Below, piece after piece: positions 1-13,458 of a stretch of 64,000 nucleotides of DNA (positions within the stretch are counted from its first letter, which is position 1; each line of letters begins with the position of its first letter). Origin of the DNA: Kryptolebias marmoratus (taxonomy: Eukaryota; Chordata; Actinopteri; Cyprinodontiformes; Rivulidae); the NCBI RefSeq assembly GCF_001649575.2, contig NC_051433.1:8529972-8593971 (forward strand). The letters are read 5' to 3'. The notes beneath the pieces were generated by a model. That model saw only the letters and a list, made by a program, of their open reading frames with translations. It did not search any database and was not told the DNA's origin. A program made the translations under genes and the position numbers.

Positions 1-9
1 GGGCGGCGT

Positions 10-47
<38 letters not shown>

Positions 48-566
48 AGGCAGGGAGGAGACACGTGTCCTCATCTGCCTGCCAATGCAAAGCACGTCTC
101 CAAGCCTGCCAGTGCCCCAACCAGGAGGAAACGGGAGAGATTTGCTGCATTTCTAGGGGAGGCGCTTGCAGTACCCCCACCACCTCCTCCCCCAGCCCAT
201 AATCTATAATACCTCATCCTAACATCCAATGACATTCCGGGGGCCTCAGATCTTGCATAACTTCAGGGGTATAAATGGAGGCTAAAATGTGAAGAAACCC
301 CAAGCTCTTTGGACCAGATTATATAACAAGGAATCTGATCATTTTAAAATATTATAAAAATGCCAGATGTTCCTTAAAAGAATTCCTCTGAGGACTATCC
401 GTGGATCGATTCTATTAACCCTGTTGGCGATCAGGAAAAGATTTTCGTGCCTTTTTTATTTTTTTACTAAAACGTGGTCAGGTAAAGATTTCGAGTTGGC
501 ACGCGTGTTTTTGGTTTCCAATTTTTATCATAATTGAAGTCGACTCGAGTCTCTATGACGGTCATT
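1..566. other. Non-coding: poly-G start, then unique sequence
   Basis: Positions 11-46 are a pure G run that may mark an unresolved contig end. A TATAAATG at 270-277 could be a plus TATA box, but no exon follows that I can support. Confidence 0.5.
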
Positions 567-628
567 GTCTCACTCCCTCACTCACTCCCTCACTCATTCA
601 TTCGTTCATTCATTCAGTTATTCATCAT
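567..628. repeat. TCAC/TCAT tetranucleotide-like array
   Basis: Imperfect CACTCCCTCACTCACTCC followed by CATTCATTCGTTCATTCATT. A degraded compound repeat. Confidence 0.8.
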
Positions 629-3359
629 GACTCTAGAGCTGCGGGCTGAGGGGAGAAATCTGCACCAGATTCGTAGGAAAACGAGCATCTGAGCGAGGAA
701 AAATGACAAAAGAAATACATAAAGTCACGATGTGACATTTTTTTTTACACTCTGGATTTATTTGTTTTTACTCTTTGGATATTTTTATTTAAACAAAGCT
801 TAATTCCAGTATCCGACATCTAATTTTTAATTAGATTAAAAAAAACATTTTTCCGAGTCTTATCTTCCAGAATAAAGTCGCATTTTCTTGTTGGTATTTT
901 TTAAGAAACAATCAACAGGAAATTATTTCATTCTTTCGTTTAAACCCGCTTGGCATAAAGGAATTACTTACAGACAGTCATGTTGCTCCAAGCAGTCTGT
1001 TGGTTTCAGGCTGCAGGATCTCAGGTCCTCATTAAAAAAAAAGCTGCGGCTCGAAATACTGAGAGACTGGATCAACACATGCTGTGGGCCGGCTGTTTGC
1101 TTTATTTTTAAGAAAAGTAGCTTTAAATGTGGCCTTATGAAAGTTCCAAGTTATTGTGTCATCAATCAATAGATCAAATCATTTGTTACACTATATATAG
1201 AGATAAATATATATATTTAAAAAGGTGCTTAAACCTGATTATTTAAATTGAAATAATTAACCTATTTAGTTTGGATTTAATGTCATAGTTGCGATACGCA
1301 CAAAGGTGGAACATTTAAAAATCCACGTTTTACTATTTTTCATTGATTATTTCTTTTAAATCTGATTATTTTAGAGATAAATCCTCTCAGCCAAACCCTG
1401 CATCACGCTGCCCACAGATGCTCAGGCTCAACCTGATCAGGCCTGAGAGTCCGGGCTGAAAACAGCAGGCCAATAAATCGGTGGTTGTGACGCGCCTCTG
1501 CTCTGTCTGTCCCTTTGGATGTGGCTTTTATTTTTCCCCCTGCTTATTCTCCAAATGTGAGTTGTGGGAACAGAAATGGCTGCTGCTGTCTGAGCCCTGA
1601 AAGAAAGAGTTAATGACGGAGGCTGTTATCAGCGCGCTGCAGACCTCCTCTGATCTGCGCTCTGCGCTGCAGGATGAGGAGAGCAGCTCTGACACCGAGC
1701 AGGCAGCAGGTTACAGCAGCTGAGGACCTTTTCACACCAGCACCAGCCACCAGAACGACAATACTGCTACTATTAATAAACAATACTTATAATTTTACAG
1801 GTTTCAGATCTCATACAGGAGAGGTGACGCATTTTGAAGGCGGTGATCTTAATGTAGGAGTAGTTTGGGGTTAAAAAAAAAGGAGGAGCGGGATCCTCCA
1901 TGTTTATCACCCACCATCGGGGGGGGGGGGGGTCATCAGTGGGTCAGGGTGCCAAATCCCAGGAGGATCCTCATCTCTGTGATATAACCAATCAGAGGTC
2001 CACGTCGCTGTTATCAGAGCTTTTCTCTGTTTGACCCACATGTGTTTTTTTGTGATAAAAAGACAAATCCAAAGTGGCATTGTGTCATCTGTTTGTCCTG
2101 CACATTCCTCCTCCTCCTCCTCCTCACCCTCCTCAGCATTTCAGCTCCCAGACTCTCCCTTTTTTCGCATTACACACATGGATGAGCTGGCACAAGGTTC
2201 TCCGCCTTCATGTAATCGCTCCCCATCCTCCACATGACTCCAACACCAACCCACCCACCCCCATTTAAAAAAAAATAATCACAAAATAATTCACTATTTA
2301 TGGCAACATCCTCCCCTGCTGAACAAACCGGCAAAAAGGTGGACTAAAAATGTGTTCAGGTGACTAAAATCACGCAGGTTTTTTTTTCTGATTGAGGTTT
2401 GTCTCCATGTGGATCCGCAGCCCCCCCCCTCCTCCTCCTCCTCTCTCTCTCTGTCATTAAATGTTTTCAGTGAGAGGGTGATGACAAGGCGCGGCGTGTG
2501 GGGAAAAGACGGGGAGGAAAAAGAAGAGGGAGGTGTGCCACATCACAAACTGAGCCAGTAACATGAGCAGAAGAACTGAGTCCTGTAAAAAAACAACAAC
2601 AAGCGAATGGCTCATTCTGTGCAACATTACCTGCTGTTTAACCCATGATTGTCTGCCTGCTGCGTCCATCCATCAGGGCAGCGAGGCAGAAAATACCATC
2701 AACACTCCTGGGCTGAGAGGGGACGCTGAAAAAGACTCTGCGCTCCCCGGGGACCGCAGAGGAGGGAAATTAGGCCGACATCAGGCTAATCAGAGGACCT
2801 CAGAGTCCATTAACATTTGCATCACAATCACAGGTAGCAGCGCTGTCTGTGTCAGAGAGCTGCTTCACTGCAAAATGTGTCCAAAGCAAGAGGACCTGAT
2901 TTCAGTCTGCATCATCAAACAACTGAAACACTGCACAGCTTGAGGGCATAAATATAATTCTGCTTCAGACGCATGAAATTGTTTCAGTGTTTTATTTATT
3001 TCTTTTAAAGATTTTATTTTTCCAAGCAGAAAATCTTGACTGGTTTAATGACGCCACTTTTTCTCATATATATTTTCTGTAAAAAAAAAAACAAAAAAAC
3101 AAGAAACAAACAAAATGCACAAAGTTGCTTCAGTTGGATGATATTTTTCAGTTGTGCTGACATAAAAAATAAAACCAATGTGCAAAAATCCTGTGGGAAA
3201 GAATACAAATCATGGGTTAGTTTGCATCCAAAAGTGTCAGACATTATAGAGATTCTGTTTTTCATGCAAACATGAGGCTACATTGGATTGAATCATTTTT
3301 GCACTAAAAAAAACAGAATCCCTATTTCCTGAATGCATATCACCCGCCGCCTTTCATGG
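629..3359. other. Non-coding stretch
   Basis: AT-rich from 700 to 1,400, with a GC-richer block at 1,380-1,760 that includes CAGCGCGCTGCAG. A poly-G run lies at 1,920-1,932 and CCT/CTCC repeats at 2,107-2,140 and 2,424-2,450. No splice-supported exon was seen. Confidence 0.5.
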
Positions 3360-3690
3360 TAAAGTTTTCTGCTAAAATCGTCTTAAGATCCATTTTGGGC
3401 AAACCTTGTAAACGACACACGTATGAGACATGATAGCACTCAAAATATATGAATTACCCTTAGCTACTACCACACCAAAGTTTGATCCAACATCTGTACT
3501 GAACAAAAAGAGACATTTTCGTGTTGGCTAATGCCAATTAGCTGTGGCGGCCATCTTAAATCTGGATTAACCCTAAATGTTAATCAGTTGTAGAGATAGA
3601 TCTAGTGAATACTTTCTGAACGTTTCATAGAAATATGTGCAGTGCTTTATGAGACATTTTGCTGACAGACAGACAGACACACAAACACAC
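3360..3690 (+). repeat. Dispersed repeat family R1, copy 1
   Basis: Shares ordered blocks with four other copies: ..AGCTACTACCACAC.., ..GTGTTGGCTAATGCCAATTA.., ..GGCGGCCATCTTAAAT.., ..TGAGACATTTTGCTGACAGA.., then a CAGA/CACA tail. All five copies are in the same orientation. Not classified. Confidence 0.7.
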
Positions 3691-3959
3691 AATCACATAC
3701 AAACCGACTCATGTAAAAACATAATTGTCCGCCTTCTGCAAAGTGCAAATTGTGGGTAGATCTACAAACAAAAGCAAGTCGATACAAACAAACTGCAACT
3801 ATTGTTTCCAGAGTCAGATTCTGGCGACTTAAGGGATAATTCTGTAACAAGGGGCTCTGAAACGTAATGTGGAAATGTAATGGAACAAACATTCTGGTGC
3901 CCAGAAACCCAAATGATTCCTGAAAGCAGTGATATGTGTTTTTTATTTATTTTTTTCTT

Positions 3960-4190
3960 TCCTCTCACAGAGCTGCTGCAGCAGAACCATCAGATAATCA
4001 CAGCCACCGCCCACTTCCACAGAGACAAATGCAGGTGGCCCTCAGTGGTAAAAACCACTAAGAGCCTTTTCATTACTCCTAATGTGCCTGTTTAATGGCT
4101 TATTATTATGGGCTCCCGGGAGATTTCCACCGAGAGGGAGGGGGCCAGCATCAGTACTGCATGGAGGGGTCTGTCAGTGATTAATAGCAC
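3960..4190. other. Unique block, conserved-element-like
   Basis: Mixed-composition sequence without repeats, ending exactly at the GATA array. It includes CATCAGATAATCACAG, TTCATTACTCCTAATG and CAGTGATTAATAGC (TAAT/GATAA cores). Its texture differs from the AT-rich surroundings. Confidence 0.25.
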
Positions 4191-4203
4191 AGAGAAATTC
4201 TTC

Positions 4204-4367
<164 letters not shown>

Positions 4368-5514
4368 TAAACAATGGTGACGACTGTGTACACTGAGTGC
4401 ATACCTGCATTTCAGAATTACACAAGAATATATCTGGAAAACTACTGGAGTAAACTCTTTCAAACTGTACCGTTTGATGTTGTTCAGGATAACCTGTTTT
4501 ATGTTTGATTTCATAGTTTTGCAATGAGTACCTTTAAAGTTAGTTTTTCTACTATCTGTCTATTTATAAACGCTCCCCAGACGCCATTTCCCCGTTAACC
4601 CACGGTGACTCCACTCTCTCCATCAACCTTTTTCACGCCCCCCCCCACACACACACGGTCCTGGTCGGGTTCACTCTCCTGCTGCGACACATTAACATTG
4701 TAATTGCCTTTTTTTGAGCACAATAAACGGAGCCGGTCCACGGGGACCTGCATGGCCCCGGGGCCAGCACAAAGCTTTGCCATCGATTTTTTTTTTTCAC
4801 ACACACTTGCCAGCATTGAGACACACACACACACACACAGGAAAAAGTGTCAGCCATCATCGAACACAAACCTGACCTGAACATGCACGTGTTTTTCAGG
4901 GTGTAGGAGAGCTGGTAAACATCTGCCACCGGCCTTGAGGCAATAAGTCAGATGATCTGTCGAAAAATGGAGCTAATTATTATTTTTGAATGGCTCATTA
5001 ATAACTTAAATTGTTCATTATCAATTCATTGTTCATTGTTATTTTAGTTTTAGCAGGCATGATGTTAAAATGTATGTGAGTTTAGAAAGAAAGATATACA
5101 TCTTGTAGTGATTAGGACAGTAAGTGATGGAAAACCATCAATTTCTGTTACACCTAATCTACTGCTTTGCACTGTAAGAACTCCTTCCTGTTTACTCAAA
5201 CACACACTTCACATTATACACACACACACACACACACTGGATGTGTCACACACACACTACACGTGTGTTTAGTCTTGTCCCAGAGTGAAGTCAATAAAAG
5301 AGCAGACCTCAGAGGCTGCTTAACCGATGTCAAACAGTTTTGTTCTCATTAAACTTTTATGTCATGAGAGCAGCAGCGGGATGTCGGCTCTCAGAGGGAG
5401 TTCCTCTTTCAATCACAGACAAACACACACACACACACACACGCAGAGTGATACAACCAAACACACTCCTCACATATAAGAAAAAGTTGGTTAGTTAGGC
5501 CTAGCGTTTCTATC

Positions 5515-5866
5515 ATCCTCTGACTTTCATGCCAGAGTTTTAGACTCAGATCATCTTATGAGAAAAATGAGTTGGAGGTGTTTTGGTCAAACCTGTTGTC
5601 AAATACTGTTAGGCAAAATCTCATGTGATGTATAACAAGATTGTGAATGACTCTCAGCTACCACCACACTGGGTTTTAGCTTAATATCTGTAAAATTAAA
5701 GCCGATTTTGTGTTGGTGATTAGCTGTGGTGGCTGTCTTGAATTTGGTTGACTCTAAAAGACAATCAGTTTTAGATGTTCACACATTGATTACTGTCTGA
5801 AAGTTTCAATGGAATCCATCCAGTGATTCATGAGATATTTTGCTAACAGACACACTTGCACTCACT
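5515..5866 (+). repeat. Dispersed repeat family R1, copy 2
   Basis: The fullest 5' part of the family: CTTTCATGCCAGAGTTTTAG, ..TTTTGGTCAAACC.., GAATGACTCTCAGCTACCAC, GTGTTGGTGATTAGCTGTGG, CATGAGATATTTTGCTAACA. No open frame, so a non-autonomous element or the tail of one. Confidence 0.75.
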
Positions 5867-6774
5867 CACAGACACAGAGCCCATGTTTTAGCTTTCTGAA
5901 GTGGATATAAACATAAGCAAAGTGAACAAATGCATCTATAGTTGCCTGTCATGATCTTAAATAGGCCATAAATAAATGTCTTTTTTCAAGCCGCTTATGA
6001 CATATTTGTGGTTTATGTTTTAGGTTTTGGTGTTTTCAGTTTATTTGTGTCTGGTATTAGGACTTATCCGGGCTCAGGTTTTCCTGGTTTAGATTATTCT
6101 GAAAAGGCACAGGTGTGTAGCTTCACACACACCTGTCTCTTGTCAGTAATCAGCTCACCTGCACTCCTGTACTCACCACTTCTTCCAGCTTTTCTACTCG
6201 TCGTTTTCCACTATTCACTGGCCTCTGACAACAAAAGAGACTTGTTATATTTAATTATGCATCTTAGGTGCTAATAAGCAGCTTTTGTTGAAAAGATTCA
6301 TTCATTAATGCTAGGCTAAACTAAGTTTAATTAGTCATCTCTAGGCTGCAGGTTTTTGTTTTATTTATGTGAGAATAATTTCAGCTACTTGTGGCCTAAG
6401 CTTAAACACAATGGGCCTTTTTAAATACCAAATGTTTAACCTTTTAAATAAAAATATATCACAAGAAAACATGTTTATTTGGCTGTTATTGTAACAAAAG
6501 TCTTGAAATTAAATAAAACACTTTTTCTGATGTTAAAGAGTAAAATATATATATTTACAGATTGCAGCATTCAACATAAAAAAGCCCTTAGGAATATTTA
6601 TACATACAGTATGTGTCAAATGTCTTTGAGTTGCCTTCTGGTAACACTCTGTGTTTCTAAACATGACAAGTGTTTCTTCTGATGGCACAAGCTGTTAAAA
6701 ATATTTCTTTTAATTCTGAGTTACTGAATCAAAAGATTAAGTGACACAAATACAGCAGAGGGAATCCCCTTTTT

Positions 6775-7090
6775 ACAAATTAACAGAGATGCTTTGTTTG
6801 TTCCAACGCGTCACAGTGTTTTTATTAGTGTAACCCCTCCATTTCCTCTCCCCATCCAGCCTGAATGATTCATTGAAATGCACATCTTGTTTGCAATTGA
6901 CTACATTCACAACCTGCTGAAAGCTTTTTGTTCTCCTCCTGTGATGTCGGCGGGTCTTCAAACAGCTCTGATTTAATTGAAAGTTGCAGCACTCGTGGAG
7001 AGTGCTTGGAGCTTAATAAAGGCAACCGCTGGCCATGCTGCACGCAGGTTTATGAATAAAAAGCACGTATGCTTTTGAAAAATGGGTTTT
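6775..7090. other. Unique block, conserved-element-like
   Basis: Contains TTTATTAGTGTAAC, TGAATGATTCATTG, TTTGCAATTGACTAC, GATTTAATTGAAAG and GCTTAATAAAGGC, that is, many homeodomain-type TAAT/ATTA cores in balanced sequence. It ends at the assembly gap. Confidence 0.25.
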
Positions 7091-7116
7091 ATTCCCCCTC
7101 CACGCCTGCCCATCCC

Positions 7117-7168
7117 CCCCCCCCCCCCCCCCNNNNNNNNNNNNNNNNNNNNNNNNNNNNNNNNNNNN
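7117..7168. other. Assembly gap after a poly-C run
   Basis: Sixteen or more C, then 36 N at 7,133-7,168. Single N bases also border poly-C at 10,560-10,575 and poly-G at 18,267-18,287. Confidence 0.95.
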
Positions 7169-8429
7169 CCCTTCAGTCAAACCGTGCAGCCACTCTGAGC
7201 TGTCATTAACTGCTATTGTCAGCAGCAAAATCAAGAGCAGGAGGGGGGGAAAAAAAAACCCAGCACTTATCATGAGCTCAGCCGCATCACACTCAGACAC
7301 ACAAACACGCTCAAAAAAACACACGAGAGGGAGAAAAGATGTGACTATTGATCCCCGAGCTGATGTGTGAGACGTCGCACAAACCCAGCAGCTCGGCCAC
7401 AAAAGGTGTTTTTGTCTTTAGAGAGCTGTAATCATTTGACTTCGACAGGCCAAAGCTTGTCCCTGCGTTTGATTTCAGCCACTTTTAGCTTCAGTGTCAG
7501 CTGAAAATATCCCACTGAAGACATTACTGCTTCCTTTAACATGTCTCAAACATTTTGACCTTTTGACAGTCAGTTTGTCTTTAAAACAACAGAAAACAAA
7601 AAACATCATGTGGCATTTGATTGTTTTCTTATTGTCAACATTTTTTCTAAAAACAACAATATTAGGGACCTAAAATATAATATAATTACCTGTGTATTCA
7701 AAACCCTACGGAGATTTACCTGTCCAAAATCTCCTAAAATATACCTCTGTTTGAATAAAAAAAGGACTAGAAGCTTGTTTGTTGAGCCCTTTTTGTCAGT
7801 ATTTTCTCTCCTTAGTGCAAAAAACTGCATGCCTCAACTTAAGAACAATAATGTTTTATAGGACAGAAACACTTCTCATTTATGTCTAATTATTTGTTTA
7901 TGTCACAAAGTTCTGTTGCCCAAACCCACCCAAAGAGTCCCCTGAAGGTGTGAAATAAAATAAATCAAAATCAAAATAAATGAAACATCAGTGTCTCAAA
8001 TGAACCGTCACACAAAGGAGACAGAGAGAGAAACCAAACAGCTGTTTTATTTCTTCAGACTCTCATTGCAACGTTTTCATATCGACCATGAAGTGACACA
8101 GGGTCGCACTAACATGAACTAGTTTATAACTAAAATCCTCAGTGACGTATATAAAAAATGTGATTTATATTTAGGAATTTGTGTTTATGCTGAAGTTACT
8201 CAAATCAGGAATGTTTGACAGATTTTTGCTCTTTATATGAACATTTTTAACATTAACCAAAAAACTTCTTTAGCAGAAGTGGAGTAAAAAGCCTTTTATG
8301 AAACATTTTGAACCACAGAATGACTGTAGTGAATATCATTTAGGCATGCTTTTAAGCTACACTTTCTGTCTACTTTTCTATAATATACAAAATAATCTTT
8401 ACTAAATAATTATTAAAGGAAATCTTATC

Positions 8430-8600
8430 GTCTGCTGTCTTTCGTGCCAGAATTTAATACCTGAGAAATGATGGAGTTTCAGCTTTTTTGGTCAAATCTT
8501 GAGTATAACAATATGCACAATCTTATGCAGTATTGTGTGATCTTGTGAGATTTGTTCTGTGCGTTGAGAATAATTGTCAGCTGCTGGCTTTTCAAATTCA
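8430..8600 (+). repeat. Dispersed repeat family R1, copy 3 (5' half only)
   Basis: Matches the 5' half of copy 2 (CTTTCGTGCCAGAATTTAAT, TTTTTTGGTCAAATCTTGAG, ..GAATAATTGTCAGCT..). The half with GCGGCCATCTT and TTTTGCTAACAGAC is absent. Confidence 0.55.
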
Positions 8601-11282
8601 GCGGCGGACAATAATGAAGATGTGGATACATTTCCACATCATTCAGAGCAAATGACCGAGCAAAGACAAAGAAAGTACTGGTTCAGTCTCCTTCACAGCA
8701 CATTAGAGGTGACTCTGTCCTGCTGCTTTCTGCCTCAGTTGCGATGCGTCCCTCTGGGCAGCTGCAGAAACACCTCTCATACAAACCTGTCGATAAGCTC
8801 AACTTCTCAGACGCACGTCCAAAGCGGCCCTCAGGCCTCCTCCCCGTGTGTCTACAATCCGCTGCAGATTGCTTTCAGATCTGCCTCTTGTACAGTTTAA
8901 GGAGAACAACGAGGAACACGTGCATGACTGCAGAGGGCACGCTGGACACACAGACACACACTTTTCATTTGTTCAAGGTCGCAGCGACACTTACTCTGCT
9001 CACATGCACAGATAAGCATCCTGCACCTCAGGGAAATATTAAACATGTGAAAAAAAAGAGGTTGATTTGGATGATTTCTTTGTGTCATGGGCTCAACATC
9101 ACTGCAAAGTGTGATATGCAAAGTGGCCCGTCTGCATTCCTGGCCCTGTTTTTATCTCTGAGCTTTGACAGAAACACAAATCAGGTCCTGTCAGCATCCC
9201 CTCTGCTTCTGGGCTCCAGCCTTTGGTTCAGGTCTCCAGTGGACAGCTGAATGATGTGTTCCACACATAACAATGTCAGAGATATACTCGATGTTTCATT
9301 TAAAGGTTGCCACACTTTGTGATTTCATTGCATCATTTCCCCCTATTTGAAAACATCTGTGGGATTTATTTTGATGACTGAAGTCCATTTAGCTTGCCTG
9401 AATAGCTCCTCATCCTTTGCATTCCTTTAAGAACAACAACACATTCCTCTTGTCACTTCTGCAGCAACACACACCAAGTTATCAGATCCAGCCTCCCTCT
9501 AATTCAATCTTAAATGTAGCGTATCGCATTTCCACTGTGATCTGAATTTTTCTCACCCAGTTGTGGGAAAGATACCATCTCTATTGTGCGCTTCTGTTTA
9601 GCTGAGATAAACAGCAAACAATATTAACACCTCCGTATCTGCCTCTTAGCCTTTCCTCTCCTCGGCTTGCCCTCACTGCTGCCTTATTGCATTTCAGTCC
9701 AGCAGCCTCGCCTCCGCTGTGCACGTGGAGGTCTCACTCAACGGTTTCAGTTCTCGGTTTCGGTCTTAGTCAGAATCTTGGTTTTGGAGTCACAGGAGCA
9801 CGAAGCTGCTTGGAGATGGTCTTATTGGCATTACCTTTACCATTCTGCTCCATCATTTTCTTTCTAAGCTCCTGAGACAACTGTGTCCTTAGCTTTCTGT
9901 GGTCCATGTTCAGTGTGGCACACACCATGATACCAAACAGTACAGTGACTACCTGTCACCCTTTAAACAGGCAGACTAATTAATTACAATATTGGAGACA
10001 CCTTTGACACAGATTACAGGACACACCTTAGTTTAACATGTCGCCTATGGTCACATTAGTTTTTGTTTTCCTTTTTGTCATTGATTTGTTTTTTAAAATA
10101 ATTTTGGTGAACCAAAATTCAAAAGCGTTGATTTTCAGTCATTTTTTCTTGTTATTATTTTAGTCAGTTTCAAGTTATTTCAGGGACCAGTGTGGGTTTT
10201 TTCCTTTTTTAATAAAAGGGCACAAACACATTTTTACAAACAAATGTTTTTAATTGAAAAAGTAACTTTTCTGACAGCACCGTAAACTGAACATCTGACA
10301 TGTTGTTGTTGTCATGTTGCACTCTTTGGTATTAAAAAGTTGCTGCAGAATGATATTTATATGATCTAAGGAAGCAAAAAAAAAAAAAAAGTTTTTTTTC
10401 TTCTGTTTCTCAGCTCCTCTCCTCCTGGCTGTGTCCTCCACCGTCTCTCTGTTCTGTTGTGATCTTACCTCCGTCCAAAGCACCTGACTGCAGATAATCA
10501 TCCCAGGAAAAGAAAGAAAATGGCTCCATTTTTATCTGCAGCCACAGCTGCAAATCATTNCCCCCCCCCCCCCCCTTAGCTCTCTCCATCTCCTCTTTTC
10601 TTTGCCTTTTTCTCCACTTTCTGTCAGAGCTCTTTATACAGCTGGTGCTTTCACAGGGGTGAAAAGAGCAAGCTTCATTTGAATGCATCGTTTTGAATTT
10701 GATGAACAGCAGCTGTAAATTAATAGTTGTTATACAATAAGATGATCATGTTACATTAAGCTGGATCCTGGTTTCTTCAGACTTTTTAAGAAACTGCCCA
10801 CATTTAATATGCAGAGAATTAATTTGGTCAGAAAATGAATATATGAGGGTTGCAACAAATTGGAAACTTTCTAAATTTGTGAACTTTGAAACGAATCTTC
10901 ATTAAATTAACCTTTTGCATCATTAATAATCGGAAAACTGTGGGAAAATGTCGATTAATTTCATCCAAACTATAAGGTGGAAGGGCTAAAACCCAGTAGG
11001 TTAGTTTATGACCATTAAACACCAAATTAATCCATTCATCCATAACCTCCTGAGACCCAAGCTTTTGTTCGGTGTGCATTTTTTTAATGCAATGTCCTCG
11101 TATGAAGACGCAGGCTCTCAGGAGGTTAAGATGCTAAAACTGCAGAATTTTAGTTTGTAGTTTTTAATTTTTGCAGTCTTTCTTTAAATCTATTTGCAGA
11201 CAGTTTCCTACATAATGAATTATCATGCTCCTTAACATTTGCTTCTTTGCAGCAGACATGACAGGTTCAGCTTGACAGTCCT
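8601..11282. other. Non-coding stretch
   Basis: Holds a 168-codon plus frame at 8,744-9,250 without splice sites or recognisable domains, which I treat as chance. AT-rich elsewhere, with poly-C/N at 10,560. Confidence 0.45.
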
Positions 11283-11377
11283 TTCTGTCTGTCTGTCTGC
11301 CTGCCTGCCTGTCTGCCTACCTGCCTGCCTGCCTGCCTGTCTGTCTGTCTGTCTGTCTGTCTGTCTGCCTGTCTGCC

Positions 11378-11438
<61 letters not shown>

Positions 11439-11449
11439 GCCTGTCTGTC
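11283..11449. repeat. (CTGT)n/(CTGC)n compound microsatellite
   Basis: About 167 bp of CTGT units interrupted by CTGC blocks in the first half and pure CTGT in the second half. Open frames of CLSV or DRQT repeats here are artefacts. Confidence 0.97.
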
Positions 11450-11856
11450 CTCATCCAGCAGCGCTGATGCTCCTGTTTGCTCCTGTTTACAGTCAGAGGG
11501 GATAAAAAGCAGCAGATGACTCACTGATGTGAGCTGATTACACAACTGTGGGTATTTTATCTGCTCCTGACTGAGTGTGCGTGTTTCCGATGGTTGGATT
11601 CCTGCTCATGGGAATCCAGTTTGCCCATGATGCACCTGCATCACTCAGTTAGGGGGGAGGAAGAGGAGGAGGTCTGTTGGAGGTCTATATGTACAGGAAT
11701 GTATGAGCATTTACATTTCTTTCATCCCAGCAGCCACAGAAAGTTAACATTAAACTTTTTCTTATTTAAACGTTGCTTTTATCCCGACTGTTTTCTACAA
11801 TCAAAAGAAACAATTTCTTTTTAAATTAAAAGCTAGATTGACACATTTAATGACAG

Positions 11857-12195
11857 TGTTAGACTAAGATCATTTTATATAGACAAATGATGGCGTTAAA
11901 ACCATTTTGTCAAACTTTGAATATAATCTTATACCCATCATGCAAAATCACGAGCTATCGAGCTCAGAGTATGTGTTCTGAATGACACTCAGCTACTATC
12001 ACATGACATTATAGCACAATATCTGTAAGAAAATGACCGATTTAGAGCCATTTTTGTGTTGGTTAAAGCCAATTAGCTGTAGTGGCCATCTTGAATCAGG
12101 TTGACTCCAAAGGTTAACCAGTTGTAGACACACATCCAATGATTACTGCTTCATGAGATACTTTGCTAACAAGACAGACAAACAAACAAAAGCAT
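11857..12195 (+). repeat. Dispersed repeat family R1, copy 4
   Basis: Near full length: GACTAAGATCATTTTATA, GAATGACACTCAGCTACTAT, TTTTTGTGTTGGTTAAAGCC, TAGTGGCCATCTTGAATCAG, CATGAGATACTTTGCTAACA, then a GACAGACAAACAAACAAA tail. Confidence 0.75.
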
Positions 12196-12886
12196 ACAGA
12201 CAAAATATAACGAAAGCTCTGTTGATACAAAACTGTTAGTAGTTTTTAAAATAATAGATGTAAAAAGTAAATGCTTTCACAGACCAGATAATAAGCTCTA
12301 TTTTATATTAACACATCAAAATCTCAATAAATAAGCCAAATACACAAATGCTATTAAATACTTTAACACATTTTTGTTAAAATTATGCATTAAAAATACG
12401 TAGTTTCATTTCAGTAGAGATTTTGTTGGATGCTGATTGCTTCTATTGTCTTGATAATGAATAAAGACTTAGCAGGATAGAAATTTATCTAATTACACTG
12501 ATTTTGTTTGAGGAAAAAAGTGTGTTTGAGGCTGAAAAATAAAGAGCAGCTCACAGTTAGGAAACAGCTTATTTTCAGCATCTTTATCCCCAACACACTT
12601 GAGATCATCTCTGATCTGTTCTGTTTTCGAGCACGCTGGCATTACTTCCGCCTCAGGAAGTGGCGTGGCCCTCCACGCCGCCGTGTGAAGGGGTGTCTGG
12701 GGACATGAACACGGGGTCGCAGGCGGACGCCACATCAGGGCATCGAGCTCCAGCCGAGTGGGAATTCATGTTGATGTTCATGCTTGGCTAAGCCTGTTTC
12801 GCCAGCTGCCATTTCTGCTCAGACATTCATTCTGTATGAGTGAGTGTGTGTACAGGGGTGTCTGTGTGTGAGTGTGTGTATAAGGA

Positions 12887-12915
<29 letters not shown>
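12887..12915. repeat. (GT)n microsatellite
   Basis: About 14 perfect dinucleotide units, preceded by diverged GT repeats from about 12,840. Confidence 0.95.
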
Positions 12916-12917
<2 letters not shown>

Positions 12918-13181
12918 TATTTTTGCTATCTTAATGTGGCATCCATCTTAAAATAGAAACAGGGTCATTGTGGCTGAATGTTAGCATGAGAATCTTGTAA
13001 AAGACAAAATAAAACTCACCTTTTTCCACATTAAACACTAGAAGTAAACACAAACAAAGGTGCTGCAGTATTTTCTTGTTCTTTTGACTTCAAAAGAAGA
13101 GCTGAGAGCTTTTTCCTTCCCTGCACAACGTAATTCAGCTTGGCATCTAATTCATATTATTACTGAAATTGCCTCAAATTT

Positions 13182-13268
13182 GTTGCCATGGTTATTTTTC
13201 TCTCCTCTCTCTTTTAAGCTTTGTGCCTCCTCAGTGGCTGATGATTAGAGCCGACAGGGGCTAGAAGG

Positions 13269-13305
<37 letters not shown>

Positions 13306-13390
13306 CAATGGGAGGACAGATAGGCTGCAAGGCAATGACCTGGTAATAGTGAATGTATCCACAGGCCATATTCAGAGATAGTTGCCATGG
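13182..13390 (+). promoter_or_regulatory. Pair of GTTGCCATGG (RFX-like) motifs
   Basis: GTTGCCATGG at 13,182-13,191 (continuing TTAT) and at 13,381-13,390 (continuing CCAC), 199 bp apart and flanking a GT microsatellite. Each is one or two bases from a palindromic RFX site. Confidence 0.35.
13272..13303. repeat. (GT)n microsatellite
   Basis: About 16 perfect units. A second array lies at 13,425-13,458. Confidence 0.95.
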
Positions 13391-13424
13391 CCACAAAAAT
13401 TGGGAGGGAGAGCAATGAGTGAGG

Positions 13425-13458
13425 TGGTGTGTGTGTGTGTGTGTGTGAGTGTGTGTGT
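13425..13458. repeat. (GT)n microsatellite
   Basis: Array interrupted once by GA (GTGTGAGTGTG). Confidence 0.93.

Noticed and set aside
8744..9250. 168-codon plus-strand open frame
   Set aside because: Longest frame in the left flank and has a true ATG, but shows no domain, overlaps other frames of similar length, and has no supporting promoter or splice context.
11239..11545. CLSV- and DRQT-repeat frames
   Set aside because: Translation of the CTGT/CTGC array.
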